A stretch of 64,000 nt of DNA from Trebonia sp963737285 (GCA_963737285.1 CAVTRT010000002.1:1736001-1800000), one strand, 5' to 3'; positions 27,484 through 37,518 are shown, counted from the stretch's first letter. Notes: a model not told the origin generated them from the letters alone. Numbers and translations are program-made.

Positions 27484-28418
27484 TTATCCCAGGCCCGCTG
27501 CCTTGCCGAGGGCGGCCATGCGGAGCGCCATCTTGCGGGATGCCTCGTCGATCATCTCCTCGCCTAGCATGACCGCGCCGCGCGCGTCCTGCGAGGTCGC
27601 CTTTTCGTACGCGTCGAGGATCGCTACTGCCCGCTGATAGTCGTCCGGCGACGGGGAGAAGATCTCGTTGACGATGTCCACCTGGCCAGGGTGCAGTACC
27701 CACTTGCCGTCGAACCCGAGGGCCGCGACTGACTGGGCCGCGTTCCGCAGCCCGCCGGTGTCCTTGATCCGCCCGTAGGGGCCGTCGATGGCCTGCAGCC
27801 CTGCGGCACGCGCCGCCACCAGGATGCGCATCAGCGTGTAGTGGTGCGCATCGTAGGGATACCCGGCGGGGTGGCCGCCGACATCGAGGGAGCGCATGCC
27901 GATGCTCGCCATGAAGTCCCCGGCCCGAAGACGAGCGCGGCCATCCGGGGCGACGCCGCCGCGATCGCCTCCACCGACGCCAGCCCGGCCGCGTCCTCGA
28001 TCTGGGCCTCGATCCCCGTTCGCCCTACCGGTACCCCGCATGCCTGCTCCACCTGGCCGAGCAGGAGGTCCAGCCAGGCGATCTGCGCGGGCGAGGACAC
28101 CTTTGGCAAGACAATCGCGTCGACGGCACCGGGCGCGCCCTCGATGGCCGCGATCACGTCCCGGTAGGCCCACTGCGTCGTCGCGCCGTTGACCCGGACC
28201 GCCAGGAGCTTGCCGTCCCATCCGCCGGCCTGGAGCGCGCCGGCCACCAGGTCGCGCGCCTCGTCCTTCGCCGAGGGCGCTACGGAGTCCTCCAGGTCGA
28301 GCATGACCTCATCAACGGCCACGTCACGGGCCTTGGCGATGAACCGCTCGCTGCTCCCCGGGACCGACATAATGGTCCGGCGCGGCCGGAAGGCACTGGT
28401 AACGGCAGGACTGTCCAC
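27484..28418 (-). pseudogene. HpcH/HpaI-family CoA ester lyase (CitE-like), frameshifted
   Basis: Segment one (from GTG 28418): RRTIMSVPGSSERFIAKA, MLDLEDSV, then VLPKVSSPAQI and GIEAQIEDAAGL. At GGGCCGGGGACTTC near 27921 the frame breaks. Segment two resumes in the other frame with DFMASIGMRSLDVGG and continues to GKWVLHPGQVDIVNEIF. Total length 935 is one short of a multiple of three, and one extra G in the G4 run restores FGPGDFMAS, so a base is missing. Family role: Mg-dependent lyases or thioesterases acting on malyl-, citramalyl- or beta-methylmalyl-CoA. A single-base loss in a G run is a typical assembly error. Full protein about 311 residues. Confidence 0.88.
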
Positions 28419-28500
28419 CGCAGCAACGTACCAGCCTGGGATTTCACGGGGTCGCCCGCCCGGGCTAGCAGGGGTCGCCCCCTGGGCTAACACGGCGTTA

Positions 28501-28531
28501 TGCGCAGGTGAACGTTTGGCTCAGCTGCGCA
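28501..28531. promoter_or_regulatory. Inverted repeat upstream of efeO
   Basis: TGCGCAG (28501-28507) and CTGCGCA (28525-28531) form 7-bp arms about 80 bases before the efeO ATG. It does not resemble the iron-box consensus I know for DmdR/IdeR. It could be an operator or chance. Confidence 0.3.
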
Positions 28532-28612
28532 TTCGGGCTAAACCACCAGTTCGGGGCCGTCCTATGCTTGCTTGCGGCCTGACTACCTCCCTCGCAACCC
28601 CCCAGGAAAGCC

Positions 28613-29782
28613 ATGCGGACCAGACAGTTGCTTGCCAGGACCGCAAGCACGATCGCGAGCGCCACGCTGGCGGCGGCGGTAGCCGCCTGTGGGGCCGGCG
28701 GCACGAGCCAGCCCACGAACATGATCACCGTCAGCGACACCCAGTGCGGCGGGACCTGGCAGCTGGCGAGTCCCGGCTGGCACACCTTCGAGATCAACAA
28801 CCAGGGCAACAACGGTGCCGACATCGACCTGACCGACCCGGCCAACGGCGCGGTCTACGCCGAGGTCGACAACACCGGCCCGGACACCACGACCCCGATG
28901 ACCCTCGATGTCGGGTCGGGTAAGTACGCGTTCTTGTGCGAGTTCTCGGACTTCAACCCGCTCGCTGGCCCGACCGTCACCGTGGGCGGAGACGCGAAGG
29001 GCACCCCGGCGATCCTGCCGGTGACGAGCAACGAGTTGATACCGCTGGCCAAGAAGTACGCGGCCGACCTCAAGGCCGGCATCAAGGTACTCGCCGGGGA
29101 GACCGACACGCTGGAGGCAGCTGTGCGAGCTCGCAACCTCACAGCGGCGCGGAGCGACTGGCTGACCGCGCACCTGCAGTACCAGACGCTGGGCGACGCG
29201 TACGACGCGTTCGGGAATTACGACACCGAGATCGACGGCCGGGCGGACGCGGTCGGGGTGAACAGCCCGCAGTGGACCGGTTTCTACCGGCTGGAGTACG
29301 GGCTGTGGCACGGGCAGTCCGCTGCTGAGCTCATCCCCGTGGCGCAGACACTCGATAACGACGTGCACGCACTGCTGGCCTGGTGGCCGTCGCAGGAGAT
29401 ACCGCTGGGCGACGTCGGGCGGCGCACCCACGAGATCCTGGAGAACGCCCTGGAGTTCCAGCTCACCGGGCACGACGACTATGGCAGCGGCACCACGCTC
29501 GCCACCACGCTCGCCAACATCCAGGCCACCCGCGTGCTGCTCGCACTGCTGAAGCCGCTGCTCGTCCAGCGCTACCCCGAGTTGCCTCAGGTCTACACCG
29601 ACCTGGACACCCTGCAGAGCCTGCTTGAGAAGGAGCACCTCCCCAGCGGGCAGTGGGAGGCCGTCTCCGCGCTCCCGACCGCGACCCGTGCGCAGATCGA
29701 CGCGGCGTGCGACCAGGCCCTTCAGGACCTCGCGCCCATCGCCTCGATCACCGAACCGAGGAACACCGTCAATGACTTCTGA
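28613..29782 (+). CDS. efeO: EfeO-like iron-uptake lipoprotein (cupredoxin plus M75 domain)
   Basis: 389 residues from ATG 28613, with AGGAAAG just upstream. Lipoprotein signal with lipobox AAVAAC. A cupredoxin-like domain follows (about 35-125) with Cys in TQCGGTW and FLCEFSDFNPLAG, then the imelysin/M75 domain. The M75 metal motif GxHxxE appears as GFYRLEYGLW: the His is Tyr. The C-terminal part (LENALEFQLTGHDDYGSGT) is typical of EfeO. It presents iron to the Efe system at the outer face of the membrane. Its stop overlaps the efeB start by 11 bases. No efeU permease gene precedes it. Confidence 0.93.
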   Translation: MRTRQLLARTASTIASATLAAAVAACGAGGTSQPTNMITVSDTQCGGTWQLASPGWHTFEINNQGNNGADIDLTDPANGAVYAEVDNTGPDTTTPMTLDVGSGKYAFLCEFSDFNPLAGPTVTVGGDAKGTPAILPVTSNELIPLAKKYAADLKAGIKVLAGETDTLEAAVRARNLTAARSDWLTAHLQYQTLGDAYDAFGNYDTEIDGRADAVGVNSPQWTGFYRLEYGLWHGQSAAELIPVAQTLDNDVHALLAWWPSQEIPLGDVGRRTHEILENALEFQLTGHDDYGSGTTLATTLANIQATRVLLALLKPLLVQRYPELPQVYTDLDTLQSLLEKEHLPSGQWEAVSALPTATRAQIDAACDQALQDLAPIASITEPRNTVNDF

Positions 29783-31088
29783 GCCACCGTCGCCACAGCC
29801 GAATACGGGGCCAGCGAAATCCGGGCCAGGACGCCGGTCGTTCCTTCGCGGGATCGCCGGGGGCGTCGCAGGCGGGGTGGTCGCCGGGGGGGCCGCGGGC
29901 GCGGCGGCCGGATACGCATCGCACACCCAGCCTCCGGACCCGACCGCCGCCGCGAACGCGGCGGTCGTGGCGGGGACGGCCCCAGCGGTCCCGTTCCACG
30001 GCACGCACCAGGCCGGCATCCGACCGGACCCGCAGCGAGCGACCGCCGTCGTGTCCTTCACCGCCACCGCGGGCAGCCGCGCGGAACTGACCGACGTCTT
30101 CCAGACGGTGACCGATCGCGCCCGGGCCCTGACGGCCGGATACACGCCGCCGCCGGTCGGCATCGGCGGGCCGTCGTCGGACTCGGGCATCCTGGGTCCG
30201 ACCGTGGTGCCGGACGGGCTCACGGTGACGTTCGGCGTCGGCTCCACGCTGTTCGATGACCGGTACGGCCTGGCCTCGGTTAAGCCCGCGCACCTGACGC
30301 AGATGCGCTCGTTCCCCAACGACGACCTCGATCCGGCACAGTGCGGCGGTGACCTCATCCTGCAGCTCAGCGCCGGGAACCCGGACGCCGTGGTGCACGC
30401 CCTGCGGGACATCGCGAAGGACACCCGCGGCGGCATGCAGGCGAACTGGCGGATCGACGGCTTCGCCAGCCCGGCCCGGCCCGCCGGGACAGTTCCGCGC
30501 AACCAGCTGGGGTTCATGGACGGCATCTCCAACCCGTCGGTCACCAGCGCCGCGCAGATGGACAGCCTGGTCTGGGTCCAGCCAGGCACGCCGGGCGAGC
30601 CCGCGTGGACGGCCGGCGGCAGCTACTTCGTCGTACGGCTGATCAGGATGTTCGTGGAGTTCTGGGACCGGGTGGACGTCGAGGAGCAGGAGGCCATATT
30701 CGGACGGCGCAAGCCCACCGGCTTCCCGCTCGACGCCACCAGCATCGACGCCACGCCCGATTACGCGGACGACCCGAACGGCGACATCATCCCCCTCACC
30801 GCGCACATGCGGCTGGCGAACCCGCGCACGCCGCAGACCGCCAGCAGTCGCATCCTGCGCCGGGGCTACAACTACGACCGCGGCCTCGACGAGGTTGGCG
30901 ACCTAGACGTCGGCCTCATCTTCACCTGCTTCCAGCAGGACATCAAGCGCCAGTTCGAGGCCGTGCAGACGCGCCTGATCGACGAGCCGCTGGTGGACTA
31001 CATCAGCCCGTTCGGTGGCGGGTACTTCCTCGCACTGCCGGGGGTCACCGGCCCGAGCGACTATTTCGGCCGCGCCCTGCTGACCTGA
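29772..31088 (+). CDS. efeB: EfeB, Tat-exported Dyp-type heme peroxidase/deferrochelatase
   Basis: 438 residues from ATG 29772, inside the end of efeO. Twin-arginine signal GRRSFLRGIAGG. DyP features: catalytic Asp loop LGFMDGISNPS (usual GFRDG, with Met for Arg), proximal His in AHMRLANPR and distal Arg in VVRLIRMFVEFW. Family role: periplasm-side oxidation of Fe(II) or release of iron from heme, working with EfeO. Export depends on Tat; tatB lies 3.3 kb downstream. Confidence 0.94.
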   Translation: MTSEPPSPQPNTGPAKSGPGRRSFLRGIAGGVAGGVVAGGAAGAAAGYASHTQPPDPTAAANAAVVAGTAPAVPFHGTHQAGIRPDPQRATAVVSFTATAGSRAELTDVFQTVTDRARALTAGYTPPPVGIGGPSSDSGILGPTVVPDGLTVTFGVGSTLFDDRYGLASVKPAHLTQMRSFPNDDLDPAQCGGDLILQLSAGNPDAVVHALRDIAKDTRGGMQANWRIDGFASPARPAGTVPRNQLGFMDGISNPSVTSAAQMDSLVWVQPGTPGEPAWTAGGSYFVVRLIRMFVEFWDRVDVEEQEAIFGRRKPTGFPLDATSIDATPDYADDPNGDIIPLTAHMRLANPRTPQTASSRILRRGYNYDRGLDEVGDLDVGLIFTCFQQDIKRQFEAVQTRLIDEPLVDYISPFGGGYFLALPGVTGPSDYFGRALLT

Positions 31089-31117
31089 AGAAAATCTTAG
31101 GGGAAACCGACAGTTCG

Positions 31118-31141
31118 CTGCATGTGACATGTGACATGCAG
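31118..31141. repeat. Inverted repeat with tandem ACATGTG core
   Basis: CTGCATGT (31118-31125) and ACATGCAG (31134-31141) flank GACATGTG, giving a near-palindrome 30 bases after the efeB stop. It could be a hairpin at the efe transcript end or an operator for the following gene. The rest of the 254-bp gap shows no gene. Confidence 0.4.
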
Positions 31142-31342
31142 GACTTTAGGTAACTCATGAGGCAGCGCTAGGCATCGTCTACGCCTAGTTGCCATCCCTC
31201 GTTTGCCTGTTGGTCAATCAGGTCCCGCTGCCACGTAATTCGCCCATGAAACGTTTGTCGCCTGGGCGCACGCTCGCGCGTGCCGGAGGCGGCCCGCGAG
31301 CGCCGACCAGAAGCCATTCAGCATCAACTCAGGAGGGTGACA

Positions 31343-33156
31343 ATGGGCGAAGGCCCAAGTACCCAGAGCCGATTCAAACGGCTCCGGCCCTACATCGCGA
31401 CCGCGGCAGTGGTCGCCTTGGGCGCCGGTGCCGCCATCGGTGCCACGGCGGCCAGCGCGGCCACCTCCAAGCCGGCCGTGTCCGCGCTTGCTCGCTACGT
31501 AACGCCGAAGACCGTGCCCGCCAGTGTTTACCTGCACGCGGGAAAGACGGCGACGCCGATCAAGCACGTCGTGGTGATCTTCGACGAGAACATATCGTTC
31601 GACCACTACTTCGGCACCTACCCGTACGCGACGAACACCGACGGCACGCCGTTCGTCGCCAAGCCGGGCACGCCGGGCACGCAGGGCTCGAGCGACAAGG
31701 TGACCAACCTCTGAGCCCGGTCAACCCGGCCAAGAAGAGTGACGGCAACTACCTGACGAACAACCCGAACGAGTACGCCCCGCAGCGGCTGACCCCGGCT
31801 GAGGCGCTCACCACGGACAACAACCACAGCTACACCCCGGAGCAGGACGCCGAGGACAACGGGAAGATGGACCAGTTCGTCCAGCACACCCAGGGTTCCA
31901 CGTCACTCACCGGTAGCTGCGGCGTCGAGTACTGCCCGCCCGGGATCGTCATGGACTACTTCGACGGCAACACCGTCACCGCGATGTGGAACTACGCGCA
32001 GTACTACTCCATGAGCGACAACGACTGGGACACGACCTTCGGGCCGTCCTCGCCCGGCGCCGTCGGCGTGACATCTGGTTTGTACACCGGCGCCGAGGCA
32101 GTCAACCCGATCGACGACACCAGCGGTACTCCGGGTGCCCCGGTGTCCTCAAGCTCGGTCTCCGATGTCAACTCCAGCACCGGCCTTGGCACGCTGAACG
32201 GCGACATCGACCCGTACTTCGATGACTGCTCGGACACCAACCACACCTCCAACAGCGCGACCGGCATCCTGACCGGCGAGAACATCGGTGACCTGCTGAA
32301 CGCCAAGGACGTCAGCTGGGGCTGGTTCGAGGGCGGCTTCACGCCGACCTCCAGCAACGCCGGTGGCGCGGTCTGCGGCAGCGAGCATGAGAACGTCGGC
32401 GGTGTCGAGGAGACGGACTACGTGCCGCACCACGACCCGTTCCAGTTCTACGCTTCGACCGCGAACCCTGACCACAAGGCGCCGTCCGCGCTCGACATGA
32501 TCGGCTACACCGACCAGGCCAACCACCAGTACGACATGTCGTACTTCGCCGATGCCCTGAACGGCACCGGCGGCGCCCAGTTGCCGGCCGTGAGCTACCT
32601 CAAGCCGCCGGCGTACCAGGACGGTCACCCCGGCAACTCCGACCCGACCGACGAGCAGACCTTCGTGGTCAACGAGATCAACCAGATCGAGAAGTCCAAG
32701 GACTGGCCGTCGACCGCGATCATCATCACCTACGACGACTCTGACGGCTGGTACGACCAGGTCGCCCCGAAGATCACCAACGGCTCCAACACCTCCCAGG
32801 ACACGGCCGAGTGCGCTGATGTCGCGGTGACGGTTGGCACCGCCGAGGGCGAGTGCGGCCCGAGCCAGCGGCTCCCCATGCTGGTGATCTCGCCCTACTC
32901 GCGGGAGAACTACGTCAGCAACAACCTGACCGACACCACCTCGGTGGTGAAGTTCATCGAGGACAACTGGCTGCACGGCGAGCGCATCCCCGGCTCGTTC
33001 GACGCGAGCGCCGGCAGCATTGACGCCCGCGGCGGGATGCTGGACTTCCAGCAGCGCCCGAACGACCGTCCGGTCATCCTCAACCCGACCACCGGCGCCG
33101 TCGTCAGCGGTGGCGACTGGTACGGCAACGAGGGCAAGAAGAGCAAGAAGAGCTAG
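31343..33156 (+). pseudogene. Secreted phosphoesterase (phospholipase C/acid phosphatase family), frameshifted
   Basis: Start ATG 31343 has AGGAGG six bases upstream. A Sec signal peptide runs through YIATAAVVALGAGAAIGATA. The phosphoesterase start motif IKHVVVIFDENISFDHYFGTYP (shown in part) gives metal-binding Glu/Asn. The frame breaks near 31712 (AACCTCTGAGC; one base missing before LSPVNPAKKSDGNY). The second part has AMWNYAQYYSMSDN, TYDDSDGWYDQVAP, GPSQRLPMLVISPYSR and SVVKFIEDNW, all typical. Total 1,814 bases, one short of a multiple of three. Family role: hydrolysis of phosphate esters or phospholipids outside the cell. Confidence 0.9.
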
Positions 33157-33176
33157 CGGTCACCGCTAGCGCCAAC

Positions 33177-33211
33177 GGGCCGCCCGTCCCGCTCGCGGGG
33201 ACGGGCGGCCC
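33177..33211 (+). terminator. Terminator of the phosphoesterase gene
   Basis: Perfect 14-bp stem GGGCCGCCCGTCCC / GGGACGGGCGGCCC with a 7-base loop, followed by TTGCGTT. A separate 19-base palindrome, GCTAGCGGT-C-ACCGCTAGC (33152-33170), overlaps the stop codon just before it. Confidence 0.9.
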
Positions 33212-33252
33212 TTGCGTTCGGCCAGGCCGGCGACCCTGCGTAACATGAAGGC

Positions 33253-34392
33253 ATGCAATCCCCGCTGCCCTCAACTGAGCAGGTCAACGCGGCGCTCAGC
33301 CACGTCGAGGACCCCGAGATCCGCCGCCCGATCACCGAGCTGGACATGGTGAAGTCCGTGACGATCGGACCCGACGGCCATGTCGAGGTTGGCGTCTACC
33401 TGACGGTCTCCGGCTGCCCGATGCGCGACACCATCACCGCCAGGGTGACCGAGGCGGTCGCCGCCGTGCCCGGCGTGACCGGCGTCCGAGTCGACCTCGA
33501 CGTGATGAGTGAGGAGCAGCGCGCCACCCTGCAGACCAAGCTGCGCGGCGGCAAGCCGGAGCCGGTGATCCCGTTCTCCCAGCCGTCGTCGCTCACCACG
33601 GTGTACGCGATCGCCAGCGGCAAGGGCGGCGTGGGCAAGTCGTCGGTCACGGTGAACATCGCGGCCGCACTGGCCGCCGCCGGGCACAAGGTGGGCGTCA
33701 TCGACGCCGACATCTACGGCCACTCCGTGCCCCGGATGCTGGGCATCACCGGCCGGCACCAGAAGGTGGCGGACATGATCATGCCGCTGGCCGGATACGA
33801 CGTGAAGGTCGCCTCCATCGGCAACATCAAGCCTGACGGCAACCCGCCGATCGTGTGGCGCGGCCCTATGCTGCACCGGGCGCTGCAGCAGTTCCTCGCC
33901 GACTTCTACTGGGGCGACCTGGACTACCTGCTACTCGATCTCCCGCCTGGCACCGGTGACGTAGCCATCTCGGTTGCCCAGTTGCTCCCGAACGCCGAGA
34001 TCCTCGTGGTGACCACGCCGCAGCAGGCGGCGGCCGAGGTGGCCGAGCGGGCCGGGTCGATCGCCCAGCAGACCCGGCAGCGCGTTGCGGGCGTGATCGA
34101 GAACATGTCGTACATGCTCTGCCCGCACTGCGGTGAGACCATGGAGATCTTCGGCTCCGGCGGCGGCGAGGAGGTCTCGCACAGGCTGACCCAGCTAACG
34201 GGCGCTAAGGTGCCATTGCTCGGCCAGGTGCCGCTGGACACCCGACTGCGCGAGGGCGGCGACAACGGCACGCCGCTCGTGCTGGCCGCCCCGGACTCGC
34301 CTGCTGCCCTGGAGCTGACGAAGATCGCCAACGGCCTGGCAGCCAAGGGCCGCGGCCTAGCAGGCCGCATGCTGACCCTGACGCCCAGGTAG
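33253..34392 (+). CDS. mrp: Mrp/ApbC-type P-loop ATPase, Fe-S cluster carrier
   Basis: 379 residues from ATG 33253. An N-terminal DUF59/MIP18-like domain (about 1-90, HVEDPEIRRPITELDMV) is followed by the deviant Walker A ASGKGGVGKSS (about 120) and the C-terminal CPHC pair that bridges a 4Fe-4S cluster in the dimer. It loads Fe-S clusters onto target enzymes; LeuC in this window would be one client type. It converges on tatB with 7 bases between the stops. I recall mrp close to tatB in mycobacteria too. Confidence 0.95.
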   Translation: MQSPLPSTEQVNAALSHVEDPEIRRPITELDMVKSVTIGPDGHVEVGVYLTVSGCPMRDTITARVTEAVAAVPGVTGVRVDLDVMSEEQRATLQTKLRGGKPEPVIPFSQPSSLTTVYAIASGKGGVGKSSVTVNIAAALAAAGHKVGVIDADIYGHSVPRMLGITGRHQKVADMIMPLAGYDVKVASIGNIKPDGNPPIVWRGPMLHRALQQFLADFYWGDLDYLLLDLPPGTGDVAISVAQLLPNAEILVVTTPQQAAAEVAERAGSIAQQTRQRVAGVIENMSYMLCPHCGETMEIFGSGGGEEVSHRLTQLTGAKVPLLGQVPLDTRLREGGDNGTPLVLAAPDSPAALELTKIANGLAAKGRGLAGRMLTLTPR

Positions 34393-34399
34393 GAATACC

Positions 34400-34837
34400 T
34401 CAGGTCGCCTCGAAGTCAAACGGGGGACGGTCGTCCACCTCGATGTCCCCCCGTGCCGCGCTGCCGCCAGCGCTCGCCCCGGCGGCCGTCCCCGCCACGG
34501 TCGAGGTACCACTGGCGACACCGCCAGCGCTCGCGACACTGGCAGGCTCCGGGGCGATCATGGCGCCGACCGCGCCTTGGCTGGCCGCCTCCGGCTCGGG
34601 ATCCTCGAAGAGGTGCTTTTGCACGAAGCGACGCGGGTTCAGGTCCTCGAAGTCGAAGTCCTGAAACTCCGGCCCAAGTCCCTCGCGCAGGTCCGCCTTG
34701 GCGCCCTCAGCTATCTGGCGCAGGTCACGCAGCGCGCGCCCGGCCTGCCGGGCGATCCTCGGCAACTCGTTCGGCCCGAAGATCACCAGCGCGATCACGG
34801 CGAGCACCAGCAGCTTGGTGATAGACAAATCAAACAC
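34400..34837 (-). CDS. tatB: Sec-independent (Tat) translocase protein TatB
   Basis: 145 residues from GTG 34837. The N-terminal helix MFDLSITKLLVLAVIALVIF is followed by GPNELPRIARQAGRALRDLR, the hallmark Gly-Pro hinge and amphipathic helix. The remainder is Ala/Gly/Pro-rich and disordered. It forms the TatBC receptor for twin-arginine substrates such as the EfeB encoded nearby. No tatA or tatC is in the window. Confidence 0.95.
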   Translation of the reverse strand: MFDLSITKLLVLAVIALVIFGPNELPRIARQAGRALRDLRQIAEGAKADLREGLGPEFQDFDFEDLNPRRFVQKHLFEDPEPEAASQGAVGAMIAPEPASVASAGGVASGTSTVAGTAAGASAGGSAARGDIEVDDRPPFDFEAT

Positions 34838-35093
34838 GCTTAGCTCTCCGTCGTCGTGCGGTCACGCAGGGGCCAGTATCCAACAGCCACAACCACTTTA
34901 ATCGGTCTCCCCTAGTCGGGCGAGTGCCCAGGCCTCGCAGACGCCTGGGACCAGCCTGAATTTCCGATTCCGCCGCCTGCCGTTCACCACCGCACCGCTG
35001 CCGGACGCCAGCATGAAGCGGTGCCACAATGCAGCTAGGGAAGGGTAGGCACTACCATCTCTGAGGTGGCAAGGCAAGAGCGGAGGTGGGCAC

Positions 35094-36215
35094 GTGGGTG
35101 AGCAGAAGACCAGGGTCGCCGTGGTGTTCGGCGGACGCAGCGCGGAGCACGCGGTGTCATGCGCGAGCGCGGGGCTGGTGCTGAGCGCCATTGACCGCGA
35201 CCGCTACGATGTGGTCCCGATCGGGATAGCCCGCGACGGGCGGTGGGTGCTGGCCTGCGACGATCCCGAGGCGCTCAGCATGACCCGCGGCGCGCTGCCC
35301 GACGTGGACGCCGTCGCGCAGCCAGGCGTGTCAGTGATGCCAAGGTCCGGCCCGGGCACCAGCGCGCTCATCGTGACCGGCCCTGCGTCGCTTCCGCCGG
35401 GCCTCGGAGACGTCGACGTGGTGATTCCCCTCCTGCACGGCACATACGGGGAAGACGGGACGATCCAGGGCCTGCTGGAGATGGCCGGCATCCGCTACGC
35501 CGGGGCGGGCGTGCTGGCCAGCGCGGCCGGCATGGACAAGGAGTACATGAAACTGCTGTTCGCGGCGCGCGGCCTGCCCATCGGGCCATACGTGGTCGTG
35601 AAACATCGTGACTGGACGTCGCTCGCGCGCAAGCGGGTCCTCGACGAGATCGCCGAGCTCGGCTACCCGGTCTTCGTCAAGCCCGCCCGGGGCGGCTCCT
35701 CCATCGGAACCTCATGGGTGAACAGCCCGGAAGACCTCGAGGATGCCATCGAAAACGCCCGGCAGCACGACCGTAAGGTGCTTGTGGAAGCTGCCATCAA
35801 CGGCACCGAGGTGGAGTGCGCGGTGCTTGAGGGCGTCAATGGCGGCCCCACGGAGGCCAGCCTGCCCGGTCAGGTTGTGGTGGACCCGCACTCCACCTGG
35901 TATGACTTCGAGGCCAAGTACCTCGGTGACGCGACTGTGATGGAGATTCCACCACCGATACCCTCATCCGCTACGGAGCGAATCCGCGCGCTCGCCTGCC
36001 AGGCCTTCGATGCCATCGAGTGCGAAGGCCTGGCGCGTGTGGACTTCTTCTATACCGCCGAGGGTGAGATCCTCGTCAACGAGATCAACACGATGCCGGG
36101 GATGACGCCCACCTCGGGATTCCCGAAGATGTGGGCCGCCACCGGCCTGCCGCTGCCACAGCTCTTCGACCGGATCATTTCCACGGCGCTGGCCAAGCCC
36201 GCAGCAGGAGCGTAG
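35094..36215 (+). CDS. ddl: D-alanine--D-alanine ligase
   Basis: 373 residues from GTG 35094, with GGAGGTGGG about 4-8 bases upstream. ATP-grasp ligase: VVFGGRSAEHAVSCASA at the N-terminus, HGTYGEDGTIQG, GPYVVVKHRDW, the nucleotide loop PARGGSSIGTS, and the metal/catalytic NEINTMPGMTPTSGFP at the end. It makes the D-Ala-D-Ala dipeptide for peptidoglycan. Tail-to-tail with hup, sharing the terminator region. Confidence 0.97.
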   Translation: MGEQKTRVAVVFGGRSAEHAVSCASAGLVLSAIDRDRYDVVPIGIARDGRWVLACDDPEALSMTRGALPDVDAVAQPGVSVMPRSGPGTSALIVTGPASLPPGLGDVDVVIPLLHGTYGEDGTIQGLLEMAGIRYAGAGVLASAAGMDKEYMKLLFAARGLPIGPYVVVKHRDWTSLARKRVLDEIAELGYPVFVKPARGGSSIGTSWVNSPEDLEDAIENARQHDRKVLVEAAINGTEVECAVLEGVNGGPTEASLPGQVVVDPHSTWYDFEAKYLGDATVMEIPPPIPSSATERIRALACQAFDAIECEGLARVDFFYTAEGEILVNEINTMPGMTPTSGFPKMWAATGLPLPQLFDRIISTALAKPAAGA

Positions 36216-36296
36216 GGGCAACCGACGCCAGCCGGCGCGGATAAGGCTCAGCCTTCCGGCGAACCGGTCCCGCTCGCGTTGCTCGCTAATAAAAGA

Positions 36297-36345
36297 CGAC
36301 GGGCGGCGGCATCGGGGACCCTAACCCCCGTGCCGCCGCCCGTCG
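36297..36345 (-). terminator. Intrinsic terminator of hup
   Basis: Perfect 15-bp stem CGACGGGCGGCGGCA / TGCCGCCGCCCGTCG with an inner CGGGG/CCCCG pairing. On the minus strand it is followed by TCTTTTATTAG, a real T-rich tract, rare in such GC-rich genomes. It lies just after the hup stop and faces ddl. Confidence 0.93.
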
Positions 36346-36353
36346 AATATGGG

Positions 36354-36677
36354 TTACTTCTTCCTGGCCGGCTTCGCCGACGCCTTTTCGGCAGGCTTGT
36401 CGGCGCTACCGTTGACGAGGGCCTTGAAGTCCGCGCCGGGACGGAACTTCGGCACCGAGGATGCCGCCACCTCGATCGGGTCACCGGTCGCGGGGTTGCG
36501 AGCCGTCCGGGCCGGCCGCTCGCTCTTCTCGAAGACGCCGAAGCCGGTGATGGCCACCTTGTCACCGCTGGCCACGGCCGCCGCAATGGTCTCGAGGACA
36601 GCATTGAGGGCCTCGGTCGCTGACTTCTTGTCCCCCAGTCGGCCCGAGATCGCGTCGATCAGATCACGCTTGTTCAT
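36354..36677 (-). CDS. hup: HU-family nucleoid DNA-binding protein
   Basis: 107 residues from ATG 36677. Complete HU core: MNKRDLIDAISGRLGDKK, VAITGFGVFEKSERPART and RNPATGDPIEV (beta-arm with Arg-Asn-Pro). It ends in a short basic tail ADKPAEKASAKPARKK, much shorter than the Lys-rich tail of mycobacterial HupB. Architectural DNA bending and compaction. It lies downstream of leuD on the same strand, as I recall in mycobacteria, with its own terminator. Confidence 0.97.
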   Translation of the reverse strand: MNKRDLIDAISGRLGDKKSATEALNAVLETIAAAVASGDKVAITGFGVFEKSERPARTARNPATGDPIEVAASSVPKFRPGADFKALVNGSADKPAEKASAKPARKK

Positions 36678-36927
36678 AACTCTCTCCTGCGTTCCCCCAG
36701 GGAGGCCGACTACCGCCTAGGTCTCGACCCCTTACTTGCCCGAAATTAGGCGATCGGGCTTCGCTACACAATAACCCTGGCACAGATTAGCGCCCGTGTC
36801 GGCCCAGTTCAGAGGCCCCGCGAACCGGAAAATCGAACAAATTGGCACAAACCGCCCAGCGGTGCGCAACAGCTGGGCGGTTTCAGAGAGCAAGCGGTTC
36901 CGAAGAGCAACAGGCCAAGGGCGCCGG

Positions 36928-37518
36928 CTACACCGTGACAGGGAGCCAGCTCGGGCGGGCACCCTCGAAGGCGGAGACGGCATCCTCGTGGCGGAGCGTG
37001 AGGCCGATGTCGTCCAGGCCCTCCATCAGCCGCCACCGTGTGTAGTCATCGATTTCGAATGGTGCCACAAGGCCAGCCTCGACCCGCACCTGGCGGGCGG
37101 CGAGGTCCACGGTGATCGCAGGAGCCTGGTCAGCCTCAGCGGCATCCTGCAGCGCGGCCACCGTCTCCTCGGGCAGCAGCACCGGCAGGAGTCCGGCCTT
37201 GGTGGAGTTGTTACGGAAGATGTCGCCGAACCGGGGCGCGATCACTGCCTTGAACCCGTAGTCCATGAGCGCCCAGACGGCGTGCTCGCGGGACGAGCCG
37301 GTGGCGAAGTCCACCCCGGCGACCAGGATTGTCGCCCCGTCGTACCTGGACTGGTTGAGCACGAACGACGGGTCTTCCCGCCAGGCGGCGAACAGGCCGT
37401 CGCCGAACCCCTCGCGACTGACTCGCTTGAGGTAAGAGGCCGGGATGATCTGGTCGGTGTCCACGTTGGTACGGCGCAGTGGGAGCGCGCGACCGGTGTG
37501 CGTTACGAACGGCTGCAT
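36928..37518 (-). CDS. leuD: 3-isopropylmalate dehydratase small subunit
   Basis: 196 residues from ATG 37518. Aconitase swivel domain: RRTNVDTDQIIPASYLKR, GVDFATGSSREHAVWAL and FGDIFRNNSTKAG. With LeuC it isomerises 2-isopropylmalate to 3-isopropylmalate in leucine synthesis. The gene starts 24 bp after leuC, in one operon. Confidence 0.97.
   Translation of the reverse strand: MQPFVTHTGRALPLRRTNVDTDQIIPASYLKRVSREGFGDGLFAAWREDPSFVLNQSRYDGATILVAGVDFATGSSREHAVWALMDYGFKAVIAPRFGDIFRNNSTKAGLLPVLLPEETVAALQDAAEADQAPAITVDLAARQVRVEAGLVAPFEIDDYTRWRLMEGLDDIGLTLRHEDAVSAFEGARPSWLPVTV

Noticed and set aside
28583..30806. Two long minus-strand frames opposite efeO and efeB
   Set aside because: Arg/Gly/Val-rich shadows without motifs or ribosome sites; the plus-strand genes are clear family members.
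32149..32976. Minus-strand frame opposite the phosphoesterase
   Set aside because: Val/Gly/Asp-rich shadow with no recognisable domain.
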